DNA of 15,381 nt from assembly GCA_964617665.1 (NCBI GenBank), contig CAZUAH010000318.1, positions 1-15,381 on the forward strand. The letters run 5' to 3'. Positions 8,384-15,282 of this stretch are shown piece after piece (within the stretch, counting starts at the first letter, position 1; each line of letters starts with the position of its first letter). This DNA comes from JADHUC01 sp964617665. GTDB taxonomy: Bacteria; Planctomycetota; Planctomycetia; Pirellulales; Pirellulaceae. Below the pieces are notes generated by a model. It had not been told where the DNA came from and made no database searches. It was given only the letters and a program-made list of their open reading frames with translations. A program made the translations under genes and the position numbers.

Positions 8384-8936
8384 TCGTTTGCACTCTGTTT
8401 AAAACCGTGAAGTATCGCCTATCTTCGCCGATCGTTCCACACCCGGCGCCATAGACACAGACGATTTCTCTGGCGTTGAGGTTCGGCTTCTGGCCGCGTC
8501 CAAATCCGAAACAAATGCAAAATCGGAAATACGAATGACCAAAACACATCTCCAGGGCAAGCGTCAAGCATTTACGTGTAGCAGTGCCATCCGTACGCCC
8601 CCTTTTTGTTTTGCACATTTGTGCTTTGAATTTTGGATTTGTTTCGTATTTCGTGCTTCGGATTTGGAACTTCTGGAGATGTGCACTGTGCGCGCATCTC
8701 ACGTGCGAGGGCTCTACTCCGCTTCGTCAATGCGAGCCTCTGGAGTCAGCGATTTCGCCGGGAGCTACTGTCGTCGTTGAAGATGCCGATCATGGCAGCT
8801 CTTTCTCGGACGAAACGGGGATGCCATCGTCTACTCAAGATCGGTCTCTTTGCCCATTGGCCTTCTTGCGACATCCGGACATGGAATTGTAGGATCTAAG
8901 AGATACTACGCATTAACTGCACGAGGTAGCCAGCCG
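8384..8936. other. Divergent intergenic region between the TPR/C39 gene and sulfatase 1
   Basis: About 550 bp should carry the promoters of both divergent genes. The middle part is an AT-rich inverted repeat (separate entry). Short frames across it translate into low-complexity Phe/Ile/Lys-rich peptides and are not genes. A possible sigma70-like pair TTGCGA (8866-8871) and TAGGAT (8890-8895), spaced 18 bp, would give a leader of about 35 nt for the sulfatase, but the match is weak. Nothing else is recognised in 8384-8499 or 8669-8865. Confidence 0.4.
8500..8668. repeat. AT-rich inverted repeat element in a divergent intergenic region
   Basis: TCCAAATCCGAA (8500-8511) is an exact reverse complement of TTCGGATTTGGA (8657-8668). 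Going inwards, the left side continues with ACAAATGCAAAAT and the complement of the right side continues, after an extra 14-nt block, with ACAAATCCAAAAT. So the two ends look like inverted copies of one sequence, one with a deletion. A small palindrome GCACATTTGTGC lies inside the right half. The base composition differs sharply from the coding DNA around it. From memory, motifs like TTTCGTATTTCGTGCTTCGG recur between genes in planctomycete assemblies, so a multicopy element is likely; this is not verified here. Confidence 0.6.
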
Positions 8937-10490
8937 ATGGTTCTGACACGCATCATTCGTCTTTTGCGACAGCGAGCGCAAGTGCTGGTCGCGTTGATCG
9001 GATCAATGGCTCTGGTGACGCCCGACGGAGGGCACGCCGCAGCGGACGGCGGAGGTTCTAAACCAAACGTGCTTTTCATTGCGGTGGATGACCTGCGGCC
9101 CGAGTTGGGTTGTTATGGCGTACGAGAGATCATCACACCAAACATCGACTCGCTTGCCGAGCGGGGCGTGACCTTTTCACGAGCCTACTGCCAACAGGCT
9201 GTCTGCAATCCTTCGCGAGTGAGTCTGCTAACCGGACTGAGGCCCGATTCGGCCATGGTTTGGGACTTGGTGACCGAGTTTCGAGACACCGTCCCCGACG
9301 TTGTCACGCTGCCACAGCACTTCAAGCAGCACGGCTACTATGCTGTCGGCATGGGAAAGATCTTTCACAACCCGTTTCCGGACCCAAAGTCTTGGACGAT
9401 CCCCGAGCAGCCGAAGCCGAAGGGATTTGCTTGGTATTCCCAGCAGACTCAAGAGCGACTGAAACGGGCTCGGGACGAGGCGCGGCGGGCGGGTATGACC
9501 GAGCGGCAAATCGGCAATCGAATTCGTGGTCCCGCTGTAGATATCGAAGATGTGCCCGACAATCGTCGGTTTGACGGTGCGTTGGGGGATCTAGCTTTGG
9601 AGTACCTGCAAAAGGCGGACGCTCAGCCGTCACCATTCTTTCTCGCCGTAGGATTCATTCTGCCTCATCTTCCTTGGACGCCACCGAAGAAATACTGGGA
9701 TCTCTATGATCCCGCCGAAATTCCCATGGCCGCGAACGACTTTCTGCCCGAGGGAATGCCGGCCGTGGCTTTTGGCGATCGGTCGATGGGCGGGATGTAC
9801 GAGTTGATGGATTGCATGGATATGAAGGATGCTCCGAGCCCTTTCAAGGGCAGCCTGACCGAGGCCCAGCGACGACGGCTCAAACACGGTTACTATGCAT
9901 CGGTCAGTTTCGTGGATGCGCAGATTGGCCGGCTGATGAAGGAATTGAAGCGACTTGGCCTGGAGGACGATACGATCGTGGTGCTCTGGGGCGACCATGG
10001 TTGGAAGTTGGGCGAGCACAATGGTTGGTGCAAGCAGACCAACTACGAAATCGACACACGCTCGCCGCTGATCATCGCTGCACCCGGAGCAAAGGCGAAC
10101 GGTCAAACCAGCAATGCGTTGGTGGAGTTCTTGGATATCTACCCTACGCTTTGTGAATTGGCCGGACTGCCACTGCCTGACCACCTGGAAGGCAAGAGCA
10201 TGGCCCCATTGCTCGACGAGCCTAATCAGCTGTGGAAGACTGCCGCCTTCAGCCAGTTCCCACGCCGTCACCAGGGCCGTAGCTACGCAGGCTACGCCAT
10301 GCGGACCGATCGGTATCGCTACGTCGAATGGATCGACCGCCGGACTCGCGAAGTTGTTGCCACCGAGTTGTACGACCATGCGGACGATTCCGCTGAAAAC
10401 ACTAACATCGCGGGCCGGGCAGAAAACAAACCCCTGCTTGCAAGACTCAGCCGTCAGATGTGGAATACACTACCGCAACCACCGGATTAA
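8937..10490 (+). CDS. Sulfatase 1, iduronate-2-sulfatase-like, exported
   Basis: Type I sulfatases hydrolyse sulfate esters using a formylglycine made from Cys or Ser in CxPSR. This 517-residue protein has CNPSR (C90, R94), metal-site D51-D52 and D353-H354, and K141, H144, H244 and K366. Spacing and neighbouring sequence (VDDLRPELGCYG, AVCNPSR, LWGDHGWKLGEH) follow human iduronate-2-sulfatase (D45, D46, C84, R88, K135, H138, H229, D334, H335, K347) closely, so the fold and active site are complete. The true polymer is unknown; in planctomycetes such enzymes are thought to act on algal or marine sulfated polysaccharides. The ATG at 8937 was chosen because it gives a signal peptide (basic RIIRLLRQR, hydrophobic LVALIGSMAL, probable cleavage after GHAAA) and has CGAGG about 11 nt upstream; a longer frame from a TTG at 8850 adds residues without a role. 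A palindromic repeat follows the stop. Confidence 0.93.
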   Translation: MVLTRIIRLLRQRAQVLVALIGSMALVTPDGGHAAADGGGSKPNVLFIAVDDLRPELGCYGVREIITPNIDSLAERGVTFSRAYCQQAVCNPSRVSLLTGLRPDSAMVWDLVTEFRDTVPDVVTLPQHFKQHGYYAVGMGKIFHNPFPDPKSWTIPEQPKPKGFAWYSQQTQERLKRARDEARRAGMTERQIGNRIRGPAVDIEDVPDNRRFDGALGDLALEYLQKADAQPSPFFLAVGFILPHLPWTPPKKYWDLYDPAEIPMAANDFLPEGMPAVAFGDRSMGGMYELMDCMDMKDAPSPFKGSLTEAQRRRLKHGYYASVSFVDAQIGRLMKELKRLGLEDDTIVVLWGDHGWKLGEHNGWCKQTNYEIDTRSPLIIAAPGAKANGQTSNALVEFLDIYPTLCELAGLPLPDHLEGKSMAPLLDEPNQLWKTAAFSQFPRRHQGRSYAGYAMRTDRYRYVEWIDRRTREVVATELYDHADDSAENTNIAGRAENKPLLARLSRQMWNTLPQPPD

Positions 10491-10493
10491 TGT

Positions 10494-10610
10494 TTTGTCA
10501 ACTCTCAGGTTTAGGGTTCGCGTTCTTGTGGCGTAAGCTTCCAGCTTGCGATGGAAGAGGTGGAGGCCTTGGCAAGCAGGATGCTTACCCCACGTTTTAG
10601 AATTGACAAA
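10494..10610. repeat. 117-bp MITE-like element with nested inverted repeats
   Basis: The outer ends TTTGTCAACTCT (10494-10505) and AGAATTGACAAA (10599-10610) are inverted repeats with 11 of 12 matches. Inside, a 22-bp arm at 10528-10549 (core GGCGTAAGCTTCCAGCTTGC) pairs with 10572-10593 with three mismatches around a 22-nt loop. It starts 4 nt after the stop codon of sulfatase 1 and could end that transcript. No target-site duplication is evident. From memory, the GGCGTAAGCTTCCAGCTTGC core is recurrent in planctomycete intergenic regions. The core resembles the repeat at 1341-1413 (GGCG, AAGCT, CC in the same order), which suggests related families. Confidence 0.75.
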
Positions 10611-10630
10611 GCGCTAGACTAATTCACAGC

Positions 10631-10645
10631 ATGATTGATAATCAT
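10631..10645. promoter_or_regulatory. Short palindrome ATGATT-GAT-AATCAT upstream of the S15 hydrolase
   Basis: Six-bp perfect arms with a 3-bp centre lie 56 bp upstream of the chosen start of the S15-type hydrolase. The inner TGATAATCAT (10636-10645) equals the middle of the Fur-box consensus, but the flanks match poorly. It could be an operator for the downstream three-gene unit; function is speculative. Confidence 0.22.
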
Positions 10646-10685
10646 CACGTTTCACGATCGTCACGACAAACCCTGGTACTGCATC

Positions 10686-10691
10686 GAGGAG
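10686..10691 (+). promoter_or_regulatory. Ribosome binding site GAGGAG of the S15-type hydrolase
   Basis: GAGGAG lies 9 nt before the ATG at 10701 but directly abuts the ATG at 10692, where it could not serve. It therefore favours the 10701 start, which is also the natural start of the signal peptide. Confidence 0.45.
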
Positions 10692-10700
10692 ATGACATCT

Positions 10701-12602
10701 ATGAACTCACAAACGAAGCCTCTCGCACGCCGTCAGCAATCGTTGCTCGCGTGTGCAGGCGTCTTGACGCTGTCAATTACTAGCATTTGCGCAGGAGCAG
10801 AAGGTGAGAAGCACGCGGCACCCGTCTTCAAGGACGGTGAAGCTCAGATCGTTCCCGAATTCAAAGACCCCGATTACTGGATCCGCCATGATCTCTGGGT
10901 CGAGACGGAGTTCGATTCCGATGACGATGGCAAACCGGACCGCATGCACGTGGCCGTCACTCGTCCTCGGCAAACCGAATCCGAGGGGCTCAAACTCCCG
11001 GTAATCTACGTGTCGAGTCCCTACTTCGCCGGAACCAGCACAACAGCCAGGGAGCATTTCTGGAATCCTCGACATGAACTCGGCGCCGTACCTCCGAAGC
11101 GAAAGCCGACTCCGCCGGTCAAACGCAGGGGCGTACGTCCCATCATCTCCAAATCGCATCTAAACGAATGGGTGCCGCGTGGTTTTGTCGTCGTCCACTC
11201 GTCATCGCCAGGAACCGGGCTATCACAAGGTTGCCCTACCGTCGGCGGTGATAACGAATCGCTTGCTCCGAAAGCTGTTATTGATTGGCTCAACGGCCGC
11301 GCTCCGGGATACTCCACGCCCGATGGTGATGAAGAAGTCGTCGCCTTCTGGTCTACCGGAAAGGTCGGAATGACGGGCACTTCCTACAACGGGACGATCC
11401 CAGTTGCCGCTGCGACCACCGGCGTCGATGGCCTGGAAGCCATTATCCCCATCGCGCCAAACACGTCGTATTACCACTACTATCGCTCTCATGGCCTGGT
11501 TCGCCATCCGGGCGGATACATGGGCGAGGACATCGACTACCTGTACGACTACATCCATAGCGGCGATCCGGAAAAACGCGAGCACTGCAATTGCACTGTT
11601 CGCGACAAAGAGATGGCCGAGGGATTCGATCGAGTGACCGGCGACTACAACGATTTCTGGGCTGGTCGAGACTATCTAAACGACCTGGGCCCGATGAAAG
11701 CCGCCACGTTGATGGCTCACGCATTTAACGACTGGAACGTCATGCCCGAACACAGCGTGCGAATCTATCAAGCACTCAAAGCCAAAGGCGTTCCGACCCA
11801 GGCGTATTTCCACCAGGGCGGTCACGGCGGAGCGCCTCCAATAAAGATGATGAATCGTTGGTTTACTCGCTACCTGCACGGCGTCGAAAACGAAGTGGAG
11901 AAGGACCAGCGAGCCTGGATCGTTCGAGAGAGCGCCGACAGAGCCAAACCGACTGCCTACGACGACTACCCGAACCCTGCGGCGTCTCCCGTCGCGCTGC
12001 ATCTTGTCGGCGGTAGCCCAGAGCAGGGACAACTCGGCCTCGTCCGGTTGCCCAACCAGGGCACCGAAACGTTGGTGGACAACTTCTCGTTCAGCGGTGC
12101 TGCACTGGCAAAGGCTGAATGGACAGAACATCGCTTGATCTACGTGACCCCAAAGCTAACCGAAGCGGTTCACCTGTCCGGCACTCCGCGTATTACCGTC
12201 CGGCTAGCCAGCAGCAAACCCGCCGCCAACCTGTCGGTCTGGCTAGTATCTCTGCCGTGGAACGATTCCAGGAACGCAAAAATCACGGACAACATTATCA
12301 CACGCGGCTGGGCCGATCCTCAGAATCATCGATCGCTCACGGGAAGTGAACCCCTCGTGCCAGGCCAGTTCTATGAAATGGCCTTTGATCTTCAGCCGGA
12401 TGACCAGATCATCCCCAAAGGGCAACAGATCGGTCTGATGATCTTTTCGAGCGACCGTGACTTCACTCTCTGGCCCACGCCGGGTACCAAGTTGACGGTC
12501 GATCTGAATGCGACTTCCATCACCGTGCCGGTCGTAGGCGGTGCCGAGGCGTTTGCGAAAGCCCTTGAAGAGAAGCAAAGCAAGCCGGACGCTAAGGAAT
12601 GA
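10701..12602 (+). CDS. S15/CocE-family serine hydrolase (X-Pro dipeptidyl-peptidase-like), exported
   Basis: This 633-residue protein belongs to the alpha/beta-hydrolase family that contains X-prolyl dipeptidyl peptidase PepX, cocaine esterase CocE and glutaryl-7-ACA acylase. The catalytic triad is visible: S228 in GTSYNG, D344 in AFNDWNV and H375 in HQGGHGG. The spacing (116 and 31) is close to that of lactococcal PepX (S348, D468, H498). A helical region follows the nucleophile, and a C-terminal beta-sandwich begins near residue 435, with the typical FSG, LSGTPRITVRLAS and PGQFYEMAFDLQP stretches. An N-terminal signal peptide is seen (basic ARRQ, then LLACAGVLTLSITSIC, probable cleavage after AGA). 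Whether it is a peptidase or an esterase/acylase cannot be told. It sits between sulfatases and its stop overlaps the next start (ATGA), so it may remove acyl or peptide groups from a sulfated substrate; that is inference. A longer frame from a TTG at 10635 is not supported. Confidence 0.9.
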   Translation: MNSQTKPLARRQQSLLACAGVLTLSITSICAGAEGEKHAAPVFKDGEAQIVPEFKDPDYWIRHDLWVETEFDSDDDGKPDRMHVAVTRPRQTESEGLKLPVIYVSSPYFAGTSTTAREHFWNPRHELGAVPPKRKPTPPVKRRGVRPIISKSHLNEWVPRGFVVVHSSSPGTGLSQGCPTVGGDNESLAPKAVIDWLNGRAPGYSTPDGDEEVVAFWSTGKVGMTGTSYNGTIPVAAATTGVDGLEAIIPIAPNTSYYHYYRSHGLVRHPGGYMGEDIDYLYDYIHSGDPEKREHCNCTVRDKEMAEGFDRVTGDYNDFWAGRDYLNDLGPMKAATLMAHAFNDWNVMPEHSVRIYQALKAKGVPTQAYFHQGGHGGAPPIKMMNRWFTRYLHGVENEVEKDQRAWIVRESADRAKPTAYDDYPNPAASPVALHLVGGSPEQGQLGLVRLPNQGTETLVDNFSFSGAALAKAEWTEHRLIYVTPKLTEAVHLSGTPRITVRLASSKPAANLSVWLVSLPWNDSRNAKITDNIITRGWADPQNHRSLTGSEPLVPGQFYEMAFDLQPDDQIIPKGQQIGLMIFSSDRDFTLWPTPGTKLTVDLNATSITVPVVGGAEAFAKALEEKQSKPDAKE

Positions 12603-13303
12603 CGGCGGCCCTGAAACAGACTGGAATAACGATGAACTCCTTGTGGGAACAAATGAGCTTTGCCTTGGTCGTGCTCGTTGTCGTGCTGACGACGCCGCCG
12701 GATGCGTCGGCCGACAACCCGCAGCATCCCAACGTGCTGTTCATTTCTGTCGATGATCTCAACGGCTGGACGGGCTGTCTCGGCGGGCACCCTCAGGCGA
12801 AGACACCGAATATCGATCGACTTGCGGCAAGCGGAGTCCTGTTCACCAATGCCCATTGTCCGGCACCCGCGTGTAATCCTTCGCGTACGGCCATCATGAC
12901 GGGAATCTCGCCGCACAAATCGGGCCTGTACGACAACCGCCAGAAGATGCGGCAAATCCTCCCTGATGCCGAACTGCTGCCGAAATACTTCGCACGTCAT
13001 GGTTATTGGGCTGGCGGATCCGGGAAGATCCTGCACTACTTCATCGATGCACAGTCCTGGGATGTATACTATCCCGCAAAAGAGACGGAAGATCCGTTTC
13101 CACGTACTCTGTATCCGGAACAGCGGCCAGTCAGTTTGCCTCGCGGTGGCCCTTGGCAATACATCGAAACCGACTGGGGACCGCTCGACGCGACGGACGA
13201 GGAGTTTGGCGGAGATTGGCTTATCACCGATTCAATGAACAAATCACTCGGCTATTTCGTCGTCGGTGACCGGGGCGCCATGGCGGTGATCCCGGCGGAG
13301 TGA
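12599..13303 (+). CDS. Half-length sulfatase (N-terminal half only), probable remnant
   Basis: The 234-residue product is the N-terminal half of an iduronate-sulfatase-like type I sulfatase: SVDDLNGWTG (metal-site D52-D53), ACNPSRTAIMTG (formylglycine C92, R96), and GSGKILH (K143, H146). Similarity to the family holds to about residue 207 (TDWGPLDATDEEFGGDW) and then ends in an unrelated 27-residue tail. Family members are usually 450-550 residues; the second half with the PHLPW-type His, the DHG metal ligands and the later Lys is missing, so it should be inactive. No continuation was found in other frames in the 160 bp before sulfatase 3, so a deletion is more likely than a frameshift. The ATG at 12599 overlaps the S15-type stop as ATGA. 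Alternative starts at 12632 and 12653 lie closer to the hydrophobic export signal (FALVVLVVVL). It could still be expressed as a small exported protein. Confidence 0.8.
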   Translation: MTAALKQTGITMNSLWEQMSFALVVLVVVLTTPPDASADNPQHPNVLFISVDDLNGWTGCLGGHPQAKTPNIDRLAASGVLFTNAHCPAPACNPSRTAIMTGISPHKSGLYDNRQKMRQILPDAELLPKYFARHGYWAGGSGKILHYFIDAQSWDVYYPAKETEDPFPRTLYPEQRPVSLPRGGPWQYIETDWGPLDATDEEFGGDWLITDSMNKSLGYFVVGDRGAMAVIPAE

Positions 13304-13348
13304 TCAAACGCCGTAACAGTAGATCCAGTTTCAACCAGACACGTTGTC

Positions 13349-13410
13349 GACAATCTCGACCAAAAGAAAAACCATAGCTTCACAACCAGAACTGTTTCCA
13401 CGAGATTGTC
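13349..13410. other. Inverted repeat upstream of sulfatase 3
   Basis: GACAATCTCG (13349-13358) and CGAGATTGTC (13401-13410) are exact reverse complements 42 nt apart, and a separate palindrome TTGTCGACAA sits at 13344-13353. They lie between the half-sulfatase and sulfatase 3, and could form a leader structure or mark the edge of the deletion in the half-sulfatase. No T-run follows. Confidence 0.35.
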
Positions 13411-13452
13411 TGCATGGATGTTCCCATCAACCGCATCACCGCCACGTGGCTC

Positions 13453-13457
13453 GGGAG
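13453..13457 (+). promoter_or_regulatory. Ribosome binding site GGGAG of sulfatase 3
   Basis: GGGAG lies 7 nt before the ATG at 13465 and only 1 nt before the ATG at 13459. Spacing supports 13465, which also starts the signal peptide directly. Confidence 0.4.
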
Positions 13458-13464
13458 AATGACC

Positions 13465-15282
13465 ATGGTTCGCTTGTTCGCCGCTGTAATGATGGCGTTG
13501 TCTGCGTTTGGGGCCATCCATGCGCCGCATGTTGCCGCCAAATCAGAGTCACCGCCCAACGTCGTCCTGATCCTTACGGACGATCAAGGCTACGGCGACT
13601 TGGCGTGCCACGGCAACAGCGTGATCAAGACTCCGAATTTGGATCGGCTGTACGCCAAGAGCATTAGGTTTACGGATTTCCACGTCAGTCCTGCCTGTGC
13701 GTCAACACGTGCTGGGCTGATGACGGGGCGCTGCCCTAACCGGGGCGGCGTGTGGCATGTGGTCATGGGGCGATGTCTGCTACACCCGGACGAAGTCACC
13801 ATGGCCGACGTGTTTGCGGCGGGCGGCTACAAGACAGCGATCTTCGGCAAATGGCATTTGGGCGACAATTATCCGTTCCGCCCGCAAGACCACGGTTTCC
13901 AGGAGGTCTTGGTCCACGGGGGTGGCGTTGTGGGGCACACACCCGACTACTGGTTGAACGACTACTTCGACGACACCTACCTGCACAACGGCAAACCAGA
14001 GAAGGTCCAGGGGTACTGCACTGACGTGTGGTTCGACCGCGCGATGGATTTCATCCGGGACAACAAGGACCGGCCTTTCTTCATCTACCTGCCGACGAAC
14101 ACACCGCATCAGCCATTCCTGGTGCCAGAGAAATACGAAGCAATGTATCGTGATCTGCCGGATGTGCCAAACGCCGCGTTCTATGGCATGATTACCAACA
14201 TCGACGAAAACGTGGGGCGCCTGGAACGCGAGTTGAAACGGTTGGGACTGGTCGACGATACCATTCTGATCTTCCTGACCGACAACGGAACGTCGGCTGG
14301 CCTTCGCTGGCGTAAAGGCGGCGGCACGATTGGCTACAACGCCGGCATGCGTGGAAAGAAGGCGTCCCAATACGAGGGCGGGCACCGTGTTCCCTTCTTT
14401 ATCCATTGGTCCGGCGGCGGACTGGAAGGCGGCCGTGAGGTATCGCGTCTTGCGGACCACGTCGACCTGCTCCCAACGTTGATCGAGTTGTGCGGTCTGG
14501 AAGCCCCTACGGGCGTTCGATTCGATGGCAGCAGCCTAGCGCCACTGCTCCGCGGCGACGAAACAGATTGGCCCGACCGCGCGATGGTGGCTGAACTTCA
14601 GCTTGTCGTCAACAAACCGGTCAAATGGCGACGTTGTGCGGTCATGACCGACCGCTGGCGATTGGTGGACGGTGGCGAGTTGTACGACATCAAAGCCGAT
14701 CCAGGCCAGAAGAATGACATCGCCGCCGAACATCCCGACGTGGTGCGTCGGCTTCGGGCCGAGTACGAGAAATGGTGGACGAGCGTATCGGAGAATCACG
14801 ATCGGATCTGTGAAATCGCGCTTGGCACCGACCATGAGAATCCTACCGAACTGACCGCATATTCGTGGAACAACTCGACGGGCAACCAAGCCGACATGCC
14901 CTGGGCGCATCACCACATCGTTGCCGGCCCGCTTCAGAACGGCTTTTGGCGGGTGAACGTCCAGCGATCCGGCAAGTACGTCTTCCGCCTAGGGCGCTGG
15001 CCGGAAGAATCGGGTTTGGCCATCAACCAGACGAGTAATGCGGAACCTCCGGAGAAACCGTGGCACCCTCTGGAGGCAGGTACTCTTCGTGCAAATCAGG
15101 CTCGGCTGAAGATCCAGGACATCGACATGATGCTACCGCTAAATGACAATGCGAAGTCCGTGGATTTCACGGTTTACCTGCAAACGGGAAGTGCCGTTCT
15201 GCGGACCTGGTTCATGGACGCAGAAGGCAACTCCCGCGGCGCGTACTATGTGACGGTCGAGCGCTTGCCGGAGGCGGAGTAA
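13465..15282 (+). CDS. Sulfatase 3, arylsulfatase-type, exported, with C-terminal beta-rich extension
   Basis: The 605-residue protein is a full-length type I sulfatase. It starts with a signal peptide (MVRLFAAVMMALSAFGAI, probable cleavage after HVAA), then LTDDQGYGD (D39-D40), the nucleophile segment PACASTRAGLMTGR (C78, R82), FGKWHLG (K129, H131), NTPHQPF (H215), LTDNGT (D273-N274) and MRGKKASQYEGG (K298). The formylglycine motif reads CASTR rather than CxPSR; Ser replaces the usual Pro/Ala at the second position after Cys. Residues from about 455 to 605 form a separate domain, rich in beta strands (FWRVNVQRSGKYVFRLGRWP), which I have seen on other planctomycete arylsulfatases and which may bind substrate. 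The start at 13465 has a well-spaced GGGAG; starts at 13459 and 13414 are alternatives. Substrate unknown. It ends the hydrolase block and is probably co-transcribed with the genes upstream. Confidence 0.92.
   Translation: MVRLFAAVMMALSAFGAIHAPHVAAKSESPPNVVLILTDDQGYGDLACHGNSVIKTPNLDRLYAKSIRFTDFHVSPACASTRAGLMTGRCPNRGGVWHVVMGRCLLHPDEVTMADVFAAGGYKTAIFGKWHLGDNYPFRPQDHGFQEVLVHGGGVVGHTPDYWLNDYFDDTYLHNGKPEKVQGYCTDVWFDRAMDFIRDNKDRPFFIYLPTNTPHQPFLVPEKYEAMYRDLPDVPNAAFYGMITNIDENVGRLERELKRLGLVDDTILIFLTDNGTSAGLRWRKGGGTIGYNAGMRGKKASQYEGGHRVPFFIHWSGGGLEGGREVSRLADHVDLLPTLIELCGLEAPTGVRFDGSSLAPLLRGDETDWPDRAMVAELQLVVNKPVKWRRCAVMTDRWRLVDGGELYDIKADPGQKNDIAAEHPDVVRRLRAEYEKWWTSVSENHDRICEIALGTDHENPTELTAYSWNNSTGNQADMPWAHHHIVAGPLQNGFWRVNVQRSGKYVFRLGRWPEESGLAINQTSNAEPPEKPWHPLEAGTLRANQARLKIQDIDMMLPLNDNAKSVDFTVYLQTGSAVLRTWFMDAEGNSRGAYYVTVERLPEAE

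Noticed and set aside
8358..8780. Open frames on both strands across the AT-rich intergenic repeat (minus 8358-8702, plus 8535-8780)
   Set aside because: Low-complexity products that only reflect the repeat sequence; they overlap each other and, on the minus strand, the start of the TPR gene.
8866..8895. Sigma70-like promoter TTGCGA-18-TAGGAT before sulfatase 1
   Set aside because: Both hexamers deviate from consensus and such matches are expected by chance; noted only in the intergenic entry.
8850..8936. Upstream extension of sulfatase 1 from a TTG codon
   Set aside because: It would put 29 residues before a natural signal peptide; the ATG at 8937 explains export and has a better ribosome site.
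10635..10700. Upstream extension of the S15-type hydrolase from a TTG codon
   Set aside because: The same argument: the signal peptide begins at 10701 with GAGGAG at good distance.
10743..10800. Lipoprotein signal in the S15-type hydrolase (two Cys in the leader)
   Set aside because: Neither LLAC nor TSIC fits the lipobox at the right place after the hydrophobic core; an ordinary signal peptide fits better.
13304..13413. Missing second half of the half-sulfatase in another frame
   Set aside because: Read all frames up to sulfatase 3; there is no PHLPW-like or DHG motif, and too little space for about 250 residues.
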